Both the position numbers and the translations under genes were made by a program. From the NCBI GenBank assembly GCA_900764115.1, contig CAAFMR010000052.1, forward strand, positions 1 to 10,325: a DNA stretch of 10,325 nt, written 5' to 3'. The notes beneath the pieces are model-generated. The model made no database searches, was not told where the DNA came from, and saw only the letters and a list, made by a program, of their open reading frames with translations. Shown here piece after piece: positions 1-7,400 of this stretch. Positions within the stretch are counted from its first letter, which is position 1, and each line of letters opens with the position of its first letter. Source of the DNA: Clostridia bacterium. GTDB lineage: Bacteria; Bacillota; Clostridia; Oscillospirales; Acutalibacteraceae.

Positions 1-80
1 CGAAACAGATATATCTGTTTCGTCCGGCTTTTGCTTTGGTCGGAACTCTACAAATCGTAGAGTTTGGCTCGCTATTGCCA
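1..80. repeat. Cluster of four abutting hairpins in the intergenic region
   Basis: Four inverted repeats tile this stretch with almost no unpaired sequence between them. The first is a perfect 22-bp palindrome at 1-22 (half-site CGAAACAGATA). The second pairs TCCGGC at 23-28 with GTCGGA at 39-44, with one G-U pair. The third pairs AACTCTAC at 44-51 with GTAGAGTT at 57-64. The fourth pairs TGGC at 65-68 with GCCA at 77-80. The region is more AT-rich than the genes that follow and has no open frame of note. It may be the end of a small palindromic mobile element (MITE or REP-like), a structured leader RNA, or the terminator region of a gene lying left of the window. A T-stretch (29-32) follows the first palindrome only after six further bases, so it is not a canonical terminator. 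Confidence 0.5.
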
Positions 81-113
81 CAAAATGAGGGTTTACAACG
101 GAGACTTTTCACG

Positions 114-165
114 GTACTATTGAAGCAACAAGTTGTGTTTGCACTCGTTTATTAAACTATAGTAC
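114..165 (+). promoter_or_regulatory. Candidate promoter with flanking inverted repeat upstream of the HTH-kinase gene
   Basis: A -35-like TTGTGT (133-138) and a -10-like TATAGT (158-163) are separated by 19 bases, which is longer than the usual 17, so the promoter call is weak. The pair lies between the two arms of a 7-bp inverted repeat, GTACTAT (114-120) and ATAGTAC (159-165), the right arm of which overlaps the -10. A smaller inverted repeat, CAAC-AA-GTTG (127-136), and GTTTA-T-TAAAC (147-157) lie between them. These dyads could be operator sites for the HTH protein encoded just downstream. That is inference from position only. Confidence 0.3.
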
Positions 166-172
166 AGGAGGG
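166..172 (+). promoter_or_regulatory. Ribosome binding site of the HTH-kinase gene
   Basis: AGGAGGG lies 8 bases before the ATG at 181. It is a near-perfect Shine-Dalgarno match and fixes this start. Confidence 0.85.
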
Positions 173-180
173 ACTGTCTG

Positions 181-1305
181 ATGAACGATCCGATGGAGGC
201 CTTTTCCCGCCAGCTGCGCCGTATTCGGCAGGAGGCGGGCTTGACCCAGCGGGAGCTGGGCGATCGGCTGGCGTATTCGCCCAAGGCAATCAGCAAATGG
301 GAATCCGGGCGGGCGCTGCCGCCCTCCCATTTGATGGTGGCACTGGCGAAAGCGCTGCATACCGATTTGAATACTCTGTTTGATTGCCAGGAGGAGCCCC
401 GGTTTTATCTGGGGGTCGACGGAGGCGGCACCAAAACCGATTTTGCGTTGGCGGATGAGAGCGGGCGCTTGCTGCATCGCCTGATTAAAGGCTCCTGCAA
501 TCCCACGGCGCAGGGCGTGGAAAAAGCGCTGGAGCTGCTGGAAGGCGGCATTACGGAGATTGCCGGAACGATTCCGCCGGAACAGATATCGGTGTTTGTG
601 GGGATGGCAGGCGGTTCCGGGGAGCCGGGACGGGTGCTGACGGAGCGGCTGCGGCGTCTGGGCTATGCTCGGGTGCAGGCGGGCGGCGATTATCTCAATG
701 CCGTTGCCGCCGGTCTGCGGGACAAGGATGGGCTGGTGGTGATTATGGGAACCGGCTCATCGGTATTTTCCGTGCGGAATGGCAAGATTCGTCGTTTCGG
801 CGGCTACGGATATCTGTTTGGCGACGAAGGCGGCGGCTATGCCGTAGGGCGGGACGGTGTGCGTGCGGCGCTGGCTGCCGAGGATGGCTCAGGACCGAAA
901 ACGGCAATCACTACCCTATGGCAGATGGAAAATGGGCGCAGCGTGCTGGAGTATTTGCCGGAGCTGTACCGGCTGGGGCGGGTGAATATTGCCGACCTCG
1001 CCCGGCTGGTGGTGCGTGCCGCCGAGCAGGGCGACCGGGTGGCAATGCAGATATTGGACGACAATATGACGGCGTTGGTGCAGTATATTCGCCCTGCATT
1101 GGCAGAGCATACGGCTGTGTCGGTGCCGGTGGTGCTGGTGGGCGGCTTTGTGACGGCAGCCAATGCGTTGCTGCAGCCGCTGCTGGAGGAGCATTTGGCG
1201 AATGACCGGGCGCAATTTCGACTGCTGGAGCGCCGCCCGGTGTGGGGCGCTCTGCGGATGGCGGGAATGCCCGAAAGCGAAGCGGAGGAAAACGACGATG
1301 CTTAA
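181..1305 (+). CDS. XRE-type HTH fused to a BadF/BadG-family amino-sugar kinase domain (MurK/NagK-like)
   Basis: The 374-residue product begins with an XRE-type helix-turn-helix (about residues 8-67; core motifs LTQRELGDRL and KAISKWESGRALP). It continues with a complete BadF/BadG/BcrA/BcrD ATPase domain of the N-acetylglucosamine/N-acetylmuramic acid kinase type (about 75-362). Visible kinase motifs are the phosphate-1 loop GVDGGGTKT (78-86), GDYLNAVAAG (169-178), phosphate-2 GTGSS (190-194), the family signature GYLFGDEGGGYAVG (210-223) and the adenosine-region VLVGGF (318-323). Clostridial members of this family phosphorylate MurNAc and GlcNAc in cell-wall recycling, and the overlap with a murQ-like gene supports that role. 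The N-terminal HTH is an addition not present in the plain kinases and suggests a sugar-responsive regulator, by analogy with NagC/Mlc-type ROK proteins. Ser146 sits where human NAGK has its catalytic Asp107 (by-eye alignment), so catalysis is uncertain. It may be an active kinase, a sensor, or both. Confidence 0.85.
   Translation: MNDPMEAFSRQLRRIRQEAGLTQRELGDRLAYSPKAISKWESGRALPPSHLMVALAKALHTDLNTLFDCQEEPRFYLGVDGGGTKTDFALADESGRLLHRLIKGSCNPTAQGVEKALELLEGGITEIAGTIPPEQISVFVGMAGGSGEPGRVLTERLRRLGYARVQAGGDYLNAVAAGLRDKDGLVVIMGTGSSVFSVRNGKIRRFGGYGYLFGDEGGGYAVGRDGVRAALAAEDGSGPKTAITTLWQMENGRSVLEYLPELYRLGRVNIADLARLVVRAAEQGDRVAMQILDDNMTALVQYIRPALAEHTAVSVPVVLVGGFVTAANALLQPLLEEHLANDRAQFRLLERRPVWGALRMAGMPESEAEENDDA
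1284..1290 (+). promoter_or_regulatory. Ribosome binding site that decides the murQ start
   Basis: GGAGGAA lies inside the end of the upstream gene, 7 bases before the ATG at 1298. The frame is open further upstream to 1163, but the MurQ family homology (TEMRNPNT) begins directly after this ATG. Confidence 0.8.
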
Positions 1306-2107
1306 AACAGAAATGCGCAATCCCAATACAATGCATATTGACCGGATGAGCCCGGAGGAAATGGTGCAGGTGATGCAGCAGGAGAACCTTCGGGCAGCCG
1401 CGGCGGTGGGGGAGGTGCTGCCGGCTATTGCTGCCGCCATCGACCGGATCGGCGCCCGTATGCAGCAGGGCGGCAGGCTGATCTATGTTGGCTGCGGCAC
1501 CTCCGGACGGCTGGGGGTGCTGGATGCATCTGAAGTGCCGCCTACCTTCGGCGCCGCGCCGGAGCAGGTGGTGGGGGTGATTGCCGGTGGAGACGGGGCG
1601 CTGCGCCGGGCGGTCGAGAGCGTGGAGGATGATGCTGCCGCCGGCGTGCGGGATCTGGAGGCGCTGCAGCTGTCCGCCGTCGATACGGTGGTGGGAATTT
1701 CTGTGGCGGGCGGCGCCGCTTATGTGGTGGCGGCGCTGGAGTATGCCAAGCGGCAGGGGGCGCTTACCGTGGGAATTACCTCCAATGCGGGCAGTCCGGT
1801 ATCGACGCTCGCGGATATCGCCATCGACCCGGATACCGGCGCCGAGGTGATTACCGGCTCCACCCGGATGAAGGCGGGTACAGCCCATAAGATGATTCTG
1901 AATATGCTGTCCACCGGGGCGATGATCCGCACCGGTAAGGTGTATGAAAACCTGATGGTGCATATCCGTCCGGTCAATCGAAAGCTACGGCAGCGGATGA
2001 TTCGGATTGTTTGCACCATCACCGGTGGGGATGAAACGCTCAGCAAACAGGCACTGGAGCAGGCAGACTGGGATATTCCGGCGGCGGTGCGACGGATACA
2101 GGCATAA
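1298..2107 (+). CDS. murQ: MurQ-like N-acetylmuramic acid 6-phosphate etherase (SIS domain), shortened at the C-terminus
   Basis: MurQ cleaves the D-lactyl ether of MurNAc 6-phosphate to give GlcNAc 6-phosphate and lactate in the cytoplasm, a step in peptidoglycan recycling. The 269-residue product shows the family opening (TEMRNPNT, residues 4-11), the signature YVGCGTSGRLGVLDASE (63-79), IAGGDGALRRAVESVED (95-111) and GAEVITGSTRMKAGTAHKMI (181-200). The two residues matching the E. coli catalytic pair Glu83 and Glu114 are present as Glu79 and Glu110, with the same spacing of 31. Two oddities are visible. The near-invariant SGRTPYV segment reads AGGAAYV (137-143). The protein also stops about 30 residues before the usual C-terminal helical end (typically a GGF(I/V)R-type segment), and no such segment appears in the other frames before the terminator. 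The gene overlaps the HTH-kinase by 8 bp, so the two are one transcription unit and probably translationally coupled. Family assignment is firm; activity is less certain. Confidence 0.88.
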   Translation: MLKTEMRNPNTMHIDRMSPEEMVQVMQQENLRAAAAVGEVLPAIAAAIDRIGARMQQGGRLIYVGCGTSGRLGVLDASEVPPTFGAAPEQVVGVIAGGDGALRRAVESVEDDAAAGVRDLEALQLSAVDTVVGISVAGGAAYVVAALEYAKRQGALTVGITSNAGSPVSTLADIAIDPDTGAEVITGSTRMKAGTAHKMILNMLSTGAMIRTGKVYENLMVHIRPVNRKLRQRMIRIVCTITGGDETLSKQALEQADWDIPAAVRRIQA

Positions 2108-2155
2108 CCGCGCAAGCGATAACCGGAATTTTCAATGTGTGATAACCAAGAAGAG

Positions 2156-2184
2156 ACCGCCGCCCGTGATTCACGGGCGGCGGT
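2156..2184. terminator. Bidirectional terminator hairpin between convergent genes
   Basis: A perfect 14-bp inverted repeat (arm ACCGCCGCCCGTGA) with a single central base gives a very stable GC-rich hairpin. It lies 48 bases after the murQ stop and 9 bases beyond the stop of the convergent GH26-like gene. The right side continues with a T-rich stretch (TTTAGGTTGCTTATTCTTC) and the left side, read on the minus strand, with TCTCTTCTTGG. Neither tract is a pure T-run, but the placement fits a shared terminator for both operons. Confidence 0.8.
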
Positions 2185-2193
2185 TTAGGTTGC

Positions 2194-4464
2194 TTATTCT
2201 TCTGTAGAGGTACGTTTTCGATGGTGCATGAGCCACCAGAGTAAAAACAGCAACAGTAAGCCGCTGCCGCCGGCAATCAGAGCCCAGCCCCACCAGGGGA
2301 AATAGCTGCCGACAGTTGTTTTGGTTACGCGCCGACGCTTGCTGGGCTTGGGCGTATCTTCCCGGGGATTGGAATTTTCGTCGTTTTCCGGCTCCCCGTC
2401 CCATTCCGCCGGGGCGGTAGGATCGTCCGACGGCGTTTCCGCGACGTCCTCTGTATCGCTCGGCGGTATATCGAGCGTGCGCTCCAGCAGGACATCCAGA
2501 TTTCCGTTCTGGGAGTCCTTATCGGTTTCCAGGCCGTAAAGCGCCCATTCGACGATGGTTATGCGGCTGCGATCCTGGGCGAAAGCAGCGCGGTTGGGGG
2601 AGGTGATCAACAGGCGGAAATACTGCCCCTCTATGGGCGTACGCAGGTTGCGGTCGGTTACGCTGCGGGTGTTGCCGCTTACAGCATCGACTGTTTGCCA
2701 TGTGCGGCCGTCCGGGCTGTATTGCAGACAGAAATCGGCAGTGTTGTACATATCCGCTTCGCCGGCGCTGCCGGCGTGGGAAACGACCCACCGCTGAATC
2801 TGGCAGGGACGGTCCAGATTGATTACCAGCCAGCCCCGCCCGTCGGTGTCGGCAGCTCCGACCCAGCGGGAGGAATACCCGTCATTGGCTTTCCAGGCGT
2901 CCTCATCGGCGCTGCTGGCGAAGATTTCGGCTTTTTCCAGCGCCACATTGTGGGGGCGGATGATGCGCAGAGAGCGGATTTTTCCGTATAGCGGTAAGGC
3001 GGCGGTGTCCGCAGTGCCGGTCAGGAAACGCCAGCAGGTGCCGGTGGCGTTGTCGCCGGAGAAAAACTCCACTCCGTACCCGGTGTTGATGTGAAAGCTG
3101 CCGATAGTGGCGGGGTCCAGTCCCAGTGCCTTCAGTTGCGCGGTGGAGTAGGTTTGCTCCTCCAGCCCGAACCAGTTTCCCAGCAGCCGGTTATCCTTGC
3201 CGCCGTTGCGGCCATAGTTCTTCTCGGTATACAGCTGCACGATGCCGGGGGAATGCCACGCCGCCTGACGATAATCCGGCAGCTCATCCAGCGTGATGGA
3301 ATAGGCACCCGCTACATACCAATAGCCGTCGTCGTTCCCTTCCATACGGGAGGAACCGGTTTCGTTGACCAGGGAATAGGAACCGTCCCCCCAGCAATTG
3401 ACAAAACTGATTTTCGGCCAATTGGAAATCATGGATATGAGTGTGTTATACCAGCTTTGCCGTCCGAGAGCGGCTTGCACAGCATAGGTGCCGGTGCGAC
3501 AGGAGGTCTCCGACAGTCCGATAGGCTTGCCGGTCTGCACGAACCAGGCATAGTCCTGAAATTGGTTGGGCTCCAGCCCGCCGCCAACGCCCGGGTCGGA
3601 GGAGGCAATGTCGGAATAGAAGGTGACCGAAAGCACATCCACATAGCTGTTGCCGGGATAGCGGTCATAGCGGCTGCGAAAACCGGCAGTGGGTGCCCAG
3701 GTCATCAGAATGCCGGTCAGTCCGGAGCTGCATAAGTAATCGCTGGTCTGCTGCCATACGCGCCGCAGCGCCGCATATCCCTCCTCGTCAATGCCGTTGA
3801 ACCGCTTGCTGTCAAATTCCACAAAGGGGCGGTACATATATGCCTTGACGCCTAAGTCCTCCAGCTTTTGCAGCGCAGCAATGAGATTATCCAGATACGA
3901 AATCCATACCTGGCGCATATACGGGTTGGCGTCCGGATTGGTGGCGTCAAGGTGCAGGATCAGATTGTCGGCGCTGTCGCTGATTCCGTTGGCGATCGCC
4001 CAGCTTGCCAAACTGCTCTCGATGACCGAGTCTGCATGGATAAGCAGGATGTTGCCGTTGCGATAATGTGCCAAAAACTTCTGGTTGATTTCGTCCACGT
4101 TGGTGTAGTCCAGAAAGCGGTATCCGTTGCCGTCCTGGTCCGCTACTTTATAGCGGGAGGAATACAACCCGCATTCTTTACCGAATTGCTCTCGGACAGT
4201 GTTATACACCTGATCTGTCCCTTGAATATCAAAGGTGCCGGTAACAAAGCGGTTGGTGTCGTTGAGGGTCTGCAAATAGGAAAGCAGACTCCGTGCCTCC
4301 GGGCTGGCGTTGGGGTTGACCGGGTCCAGATGGGTGGCGGCGGGCGCCGCCTGCGTCGGTTGTTCCGTGGCAGCGGACTCGGCGGCTGCGCTCAAAGAAA
4401 AGGATGAGCACAAAACTCCCAGCAGACATAGCAGGCTGAAAAATACGGTCAATGTCTGTTTCAT
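2194..4464 (-). CDS. Exported GH26-like glycoside hydrolase with beta/gamma-crystallin-like and F5/8C (CBM32) domains and a C-terminal membrane anchor
   Basis: The 756-residue product starts with a signal peptide (residues 1-28). A GH26-like (beta/alpha)8 domain follows (about 55-400). Candidate catalytic glutamates are Glu216 in YRPFVEFD and Glu319 in GLSETS, 103 residues apart, close to the spacing of acid/base and nucleophile in GH26 mannanases. The His that normally precedes the acid/base Glu (RPFHE) is Val here. Next come a beta/gamma-crystallin-like domain (about 406-500; VQLYTEKNYG, then GVEFFSGDNATG) and a clear F5/8 type C/CBM32 domain (about 505-645), then an acidic Pro/Asp/Glu-rich linker (646-708), a basic patch (KRRR), a transmembrane helix (about 724-746) and a short basic tail. 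No LPXTG motif is present, so the protein is probably held in the membrane with its enzyme domain outside. The start at 4464 is set by GGGAGG 8 bases upstream and by overlap with the stop of the preceding gene. The substrate is unknown; mannan is only a family-based guess. Confidence 0.8.
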   Translation of the reverse strand: MKQTLTVFFSLLCLLGVLCSSFSLSAAAESAATEQPTQAAPAATHLDPVNPNASPEARSLLSYLQTLNDTNRFVTGTFDIQGTDQVYNTVREQFGKECGLYSSRYKVADQDGNGYRFLDYTNVDEINQKFLAHYRNGNILLIHADSVIESSLASWAIANGISDSADNLILHLDATNPDANPYMRQVWISYLDNLIAALQKLEDLGVKAYMYRPFVEFDSKRFNGIDEEGYAALRRVWQQTSDYLCSSGLTGILMTWAPTAGFRSRYDRYPGNSYVDVLSVTFYSDIASSDPGVGGGLEPNQFQDYAWFVQTGKPIGLSETSCRTGTYAVQAALGRQSWYNTLISMISNWPKISFVNCWGDGSYSLVNETGSSRMEGNDDGYWYVAGAYSITLDELPDYRQAAWHSPGIVQLYTEKNYGRNGGKDNRLLGNWFGLEEQTYSTAQLKALGLDPATIGSFHINTGYGVEFFSGDNATGTCWRFLTGTADTAALPLYGKIRSLRIIRPHNVALEKAEIFASSADEDAWKANDGYSSRWVGAADTDGRGWLVINLDRPCQIQRWVVSHAGSAGEADMYNTADFCLQYSPDGRTWQTVDAVSGNTRSVTDRNLRTPIEGQYFRLLITSPNRAAFAQDRSRITIVEWALYGLETDKDSQNGNLDVLLERTLDIPPSDTEDVAETPSDDPTAPAEWDGEPENDENSNPREDTPKPSKRRRVTKTTVGSYFPWWGWALIAGGSGLLLLFLLWWLMHHRKRTSTEE
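4461..4464 (-). other. ATGA stop/start overlap coupling two operon genes
   Basis: Read on the minus strand, the TGA stop of the 1230-residue scaffold gene shares bases with the ATG of the GH26-like gene. This arrangement is typical of translational coupling and indicates that the two surface proteins are made together. Confidence 0.85.
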
Positions 4465-7400
4465 GGGGCTATCCTCCCTTTCTTTCGTCTTTGGATGCAC
4501 CATAGTGCTGCAACCGCCGGCAGTAGCGCCCCCAATGCCCATAGTGAGGGGGATAAACGGTGGCGTATGGCGGCGCCGGCGACGCTTCCGGCGCGGTCGG
4601 TACCGGCTACGCCGGAATAAATCACGCCGTCCGGGTCAAACACCAGTTTCAGCACCCGGAAGGAGGTGAGCTGTTCTCCAATCAGCGTGCCGGAGGCATC
4701 GGTGCGGGAATTGACGACCCGGGATACGGTGTCGCCTGTCACGGTTCCTAATCCTTGCATATGTCCTGTGTCGTTGGGTATCTGCACATTCCAGGGGCGT
4801 GCGCCGCAGGCGCTTTCTGTCAGCTGCTGACCGTCTTTCCGGATGAGACGAAACTCATATATGTAGGGGTCGGCGGGATCCACTGTTAGCCAGTTATCGC
4901 ACACCAGATGAGGCAGCGTATCGGGATATGCCGCGCGGACTACCTCCAGGTGATCCAATGTGTCGAATAGGGCTGTATCGTCGTAGTGCAGCGGGTTTAA
5001 GGTCAGGGTATATCCGTATACGCTGTCCGTAAATGTGGTTTTTCGCTCCGGGTCAACCCGGTCAGCGGGCAGCTTCCCGTATACATTGATGGCGTCCACC
5101 CGTCCGACGCTGTAGCCGAGCTTGACGGAGCTGGTGGGGCGGGTGACAACAATCGCCACATAGCGTCCCTCTTTTGGTATTTCCAGCACTGCGCGCATAC
5201 AGCGGGTTAAAATGTCGGTGGACGGGTCTAACCGGATGGTTTCTCCGTCCCGGATGGTTTGTTCACCGCCGGTAGCGTATACCCGGTTTTCCGCTTGGAA
5301 CAGGGTATCCAGCGTTTGTCCCACATAAAAGTCCGCGCCGCCAAGGAAATATCCGTAGTTTTCACTGGTCAGCAGGATTTCCTCCACGGTGGCGGTGCCG
5401 CCCAGATGATAGACCAGCACCATCCAAGGGGTCTCCGGTGAAATGTAGTAGCGTTCCTCCAGCGTGGGCAGCCGCCCGGTGGTGCGCTGCGCCCAGGCGC
5501 TGCGGGTGCTGTAGTCCCCGTCGGTCAGAAAGCGTGCGTCATCCGTCCAGAAAGGCTCACTGAGGTAGCCGCCGGGGGCGTCGTGGTATCGGTCGGGCAT
5601 ACCGACCTCACAGATATAGCTGTCCACCGGTAGCTTTCCGGCAATCAGATCCACCCGTTGGGTGGGATCGTCCAGCAGCGCGCCGTAGGCGCCCACTTCG
5701 CCGATCAGCAGTGGAGCCGTGGGCTCCTGTGCGGTGAGCCGGAGACCGATGTACCGCCCGGCGAAGGACCTGGTGAACTCCAGCACGACAGCCGGAGCGC
5801 CGGAAAAGGCTACGGTGAACGCCGTTTCTTCATACAGGGTCGGCAGAGTTTCGCTGATATACAGCTGCACCTGCTTCAGCTGTTGACCGGCATCCTCACC
5901 GCCGCCGGACGCCACCAGAAGGTGGGTCAGCTGCGCATTTACCCCCAAATCGTATACCAGGGTTTGTGCCGATGTATCTGCCGGATAGTGCATACCGGCA
6001 GCGGGGGTCGATTCCTGCGTGATACCGGGTATGATGCCGTCCGTGGCAAGCCCGGCATCGGTGACCGGGAGAGTGGCACCGCTTTCTTGTCGAACGGGCA
6101 ACCCTTTCAGAAGGTTGTCACCGTCCGGCAGCTGCGCCGCATCGGCCCGGGAGGTGAGCCGATGGGGCAGCATACCGTCGGGAGCGGGGTCGGTGACGGA
6201 ACCATAAGCAGCCAGCTCGCCTAAGCGAATCTGACCATACCAATGAGGCTCCGTGTCCTTGCCGGGGTTGCGGAAAGCGAACCCCACATACCGCCCTGAG
6301 TGGGTATCCCCCCGCAGAAAATAGTTACCATACGCCACATCAGCCGCTTCGGCGACTAAATTGGCATCGTCATATAAGCCGTCAGAGGTAGCGCTGACAT
6401 AGATGCGCACCTCCTTCAGACGCTGATGAACACCGGCCTCCGAGCCGATGAGGAAATGGGTGAAGTCAGCTATTACACCGCTATCAAAGGTGAATTGCGC
6501 CCATTCGCCTGCCGGAACAACGCCGTTGCGCATATCCACCACCAGGCGGTTGCTGTCGTCCGGTAAGATCAATTGTCCATCGGTGATGAGCGACAGGGAG
6601 CCCTCGATGACCTTCCAGCTTTTCCGGTCCGTTCCTTGAGTGGGCAGGCGTCCGGACAACAGGCTGTTCTTAGCAACCCCCAAAGCCGGTAAATAGCTGC
6701 CCTTAACCGTGGCTGTGGCTTGCGCCCAATCCAAATCCTCCGTGGGGTCGCCGGCTGTGCCGTAGACAGCCAGCTCGCCAATCCGCACCTGATTATGCCA
6801 TCCCCATTTGCCGGCGGTATTGCCGCTGATCGGATCGCCGCAGTATATACGGAAACCGATATAGCGTCCGGTGGCAGGGGTATCCAGCGTGTATAACCCT
6901 GCCAGTGGCGTCAGTGCGCCGCTGTTTTTGGCAGGCTTGTCGGTGGGGCAGTATTCGTAAGCGGCAACCCGGTTTTCCTCCTGCATCAGGTCGGGAGAAT
7001 TGCCCACATACAGCGCTGCTTTATGTAAGCGTACATATTCACTCATATGGTTGCGCAAATATTCCGTCAGGGCGGAGGCATCCACGCCGTCGTCGGTGTC
7101 CTGCAGCAGCTTGTCGGCTTCGGCTTTGGTGATGCCGGTGTCCTCGGCGGTGCTGCCGATGGCAAAGCTCTCCACAGTGCTTTTGGCTCCCATATAATAG
7201 ATAAGATCCAGGTAGTCGGCGCTTGTATAGTACACCGTGCGGCTGGTTTCGGAATCGGTCAGGATGCCGTATTCGGGGTGAGCATCGTTATAGTTGCGTG
7301 TGCGTCCATCCTCGCCTAAGACCGCTTGTATTGGGGCATCCAGCCCCTGAAATTTGCCGTCGGTTGCGGCGGTTGCATTCCGGTTGAACAGCTGTACAGC

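Noticed and set aside
1..22. Rho-independent terminator of a gene to the left
   Set aside because: The palindrome is AT-rich in its centre and the T-stretch starts six or more bases after the stem. It may still stop transcription weakly, but it is better described as part of the hairpin cluster.
1163..1297. Earlier start for murQ giving 45 extra residues
   Set aside because: The extension lies wholly inside the upstream gene and shows no MurQ similarity. The ATG at 1298 has a proper ribosome binding site and is followed directly by the family N-terminus.
911..1963. Long minus-strand open frame of 350 codons opposite the kinase and murQ genes
   Set aside because: Its product is Pro/His/Arg-rich with no recognisable domain, and it lies antisense to two well-supported genes. 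It is an effect of the GC-rich codon usage of the opposite strand.
3091..3735. Plus-strand open frame of 214 codons inside the GH26-like gene
   Set aside because: It is antisense to the catalytic domain, and its product shows no family features.
7077..7106. EF-hand or dockerin-like calcium loop in QDTDDGVDAS
   Set aside because: The glycine and acidic positions do not match the DxDxDG loop spacing, and no second loop follows. It is better treated as part of the module B insert.
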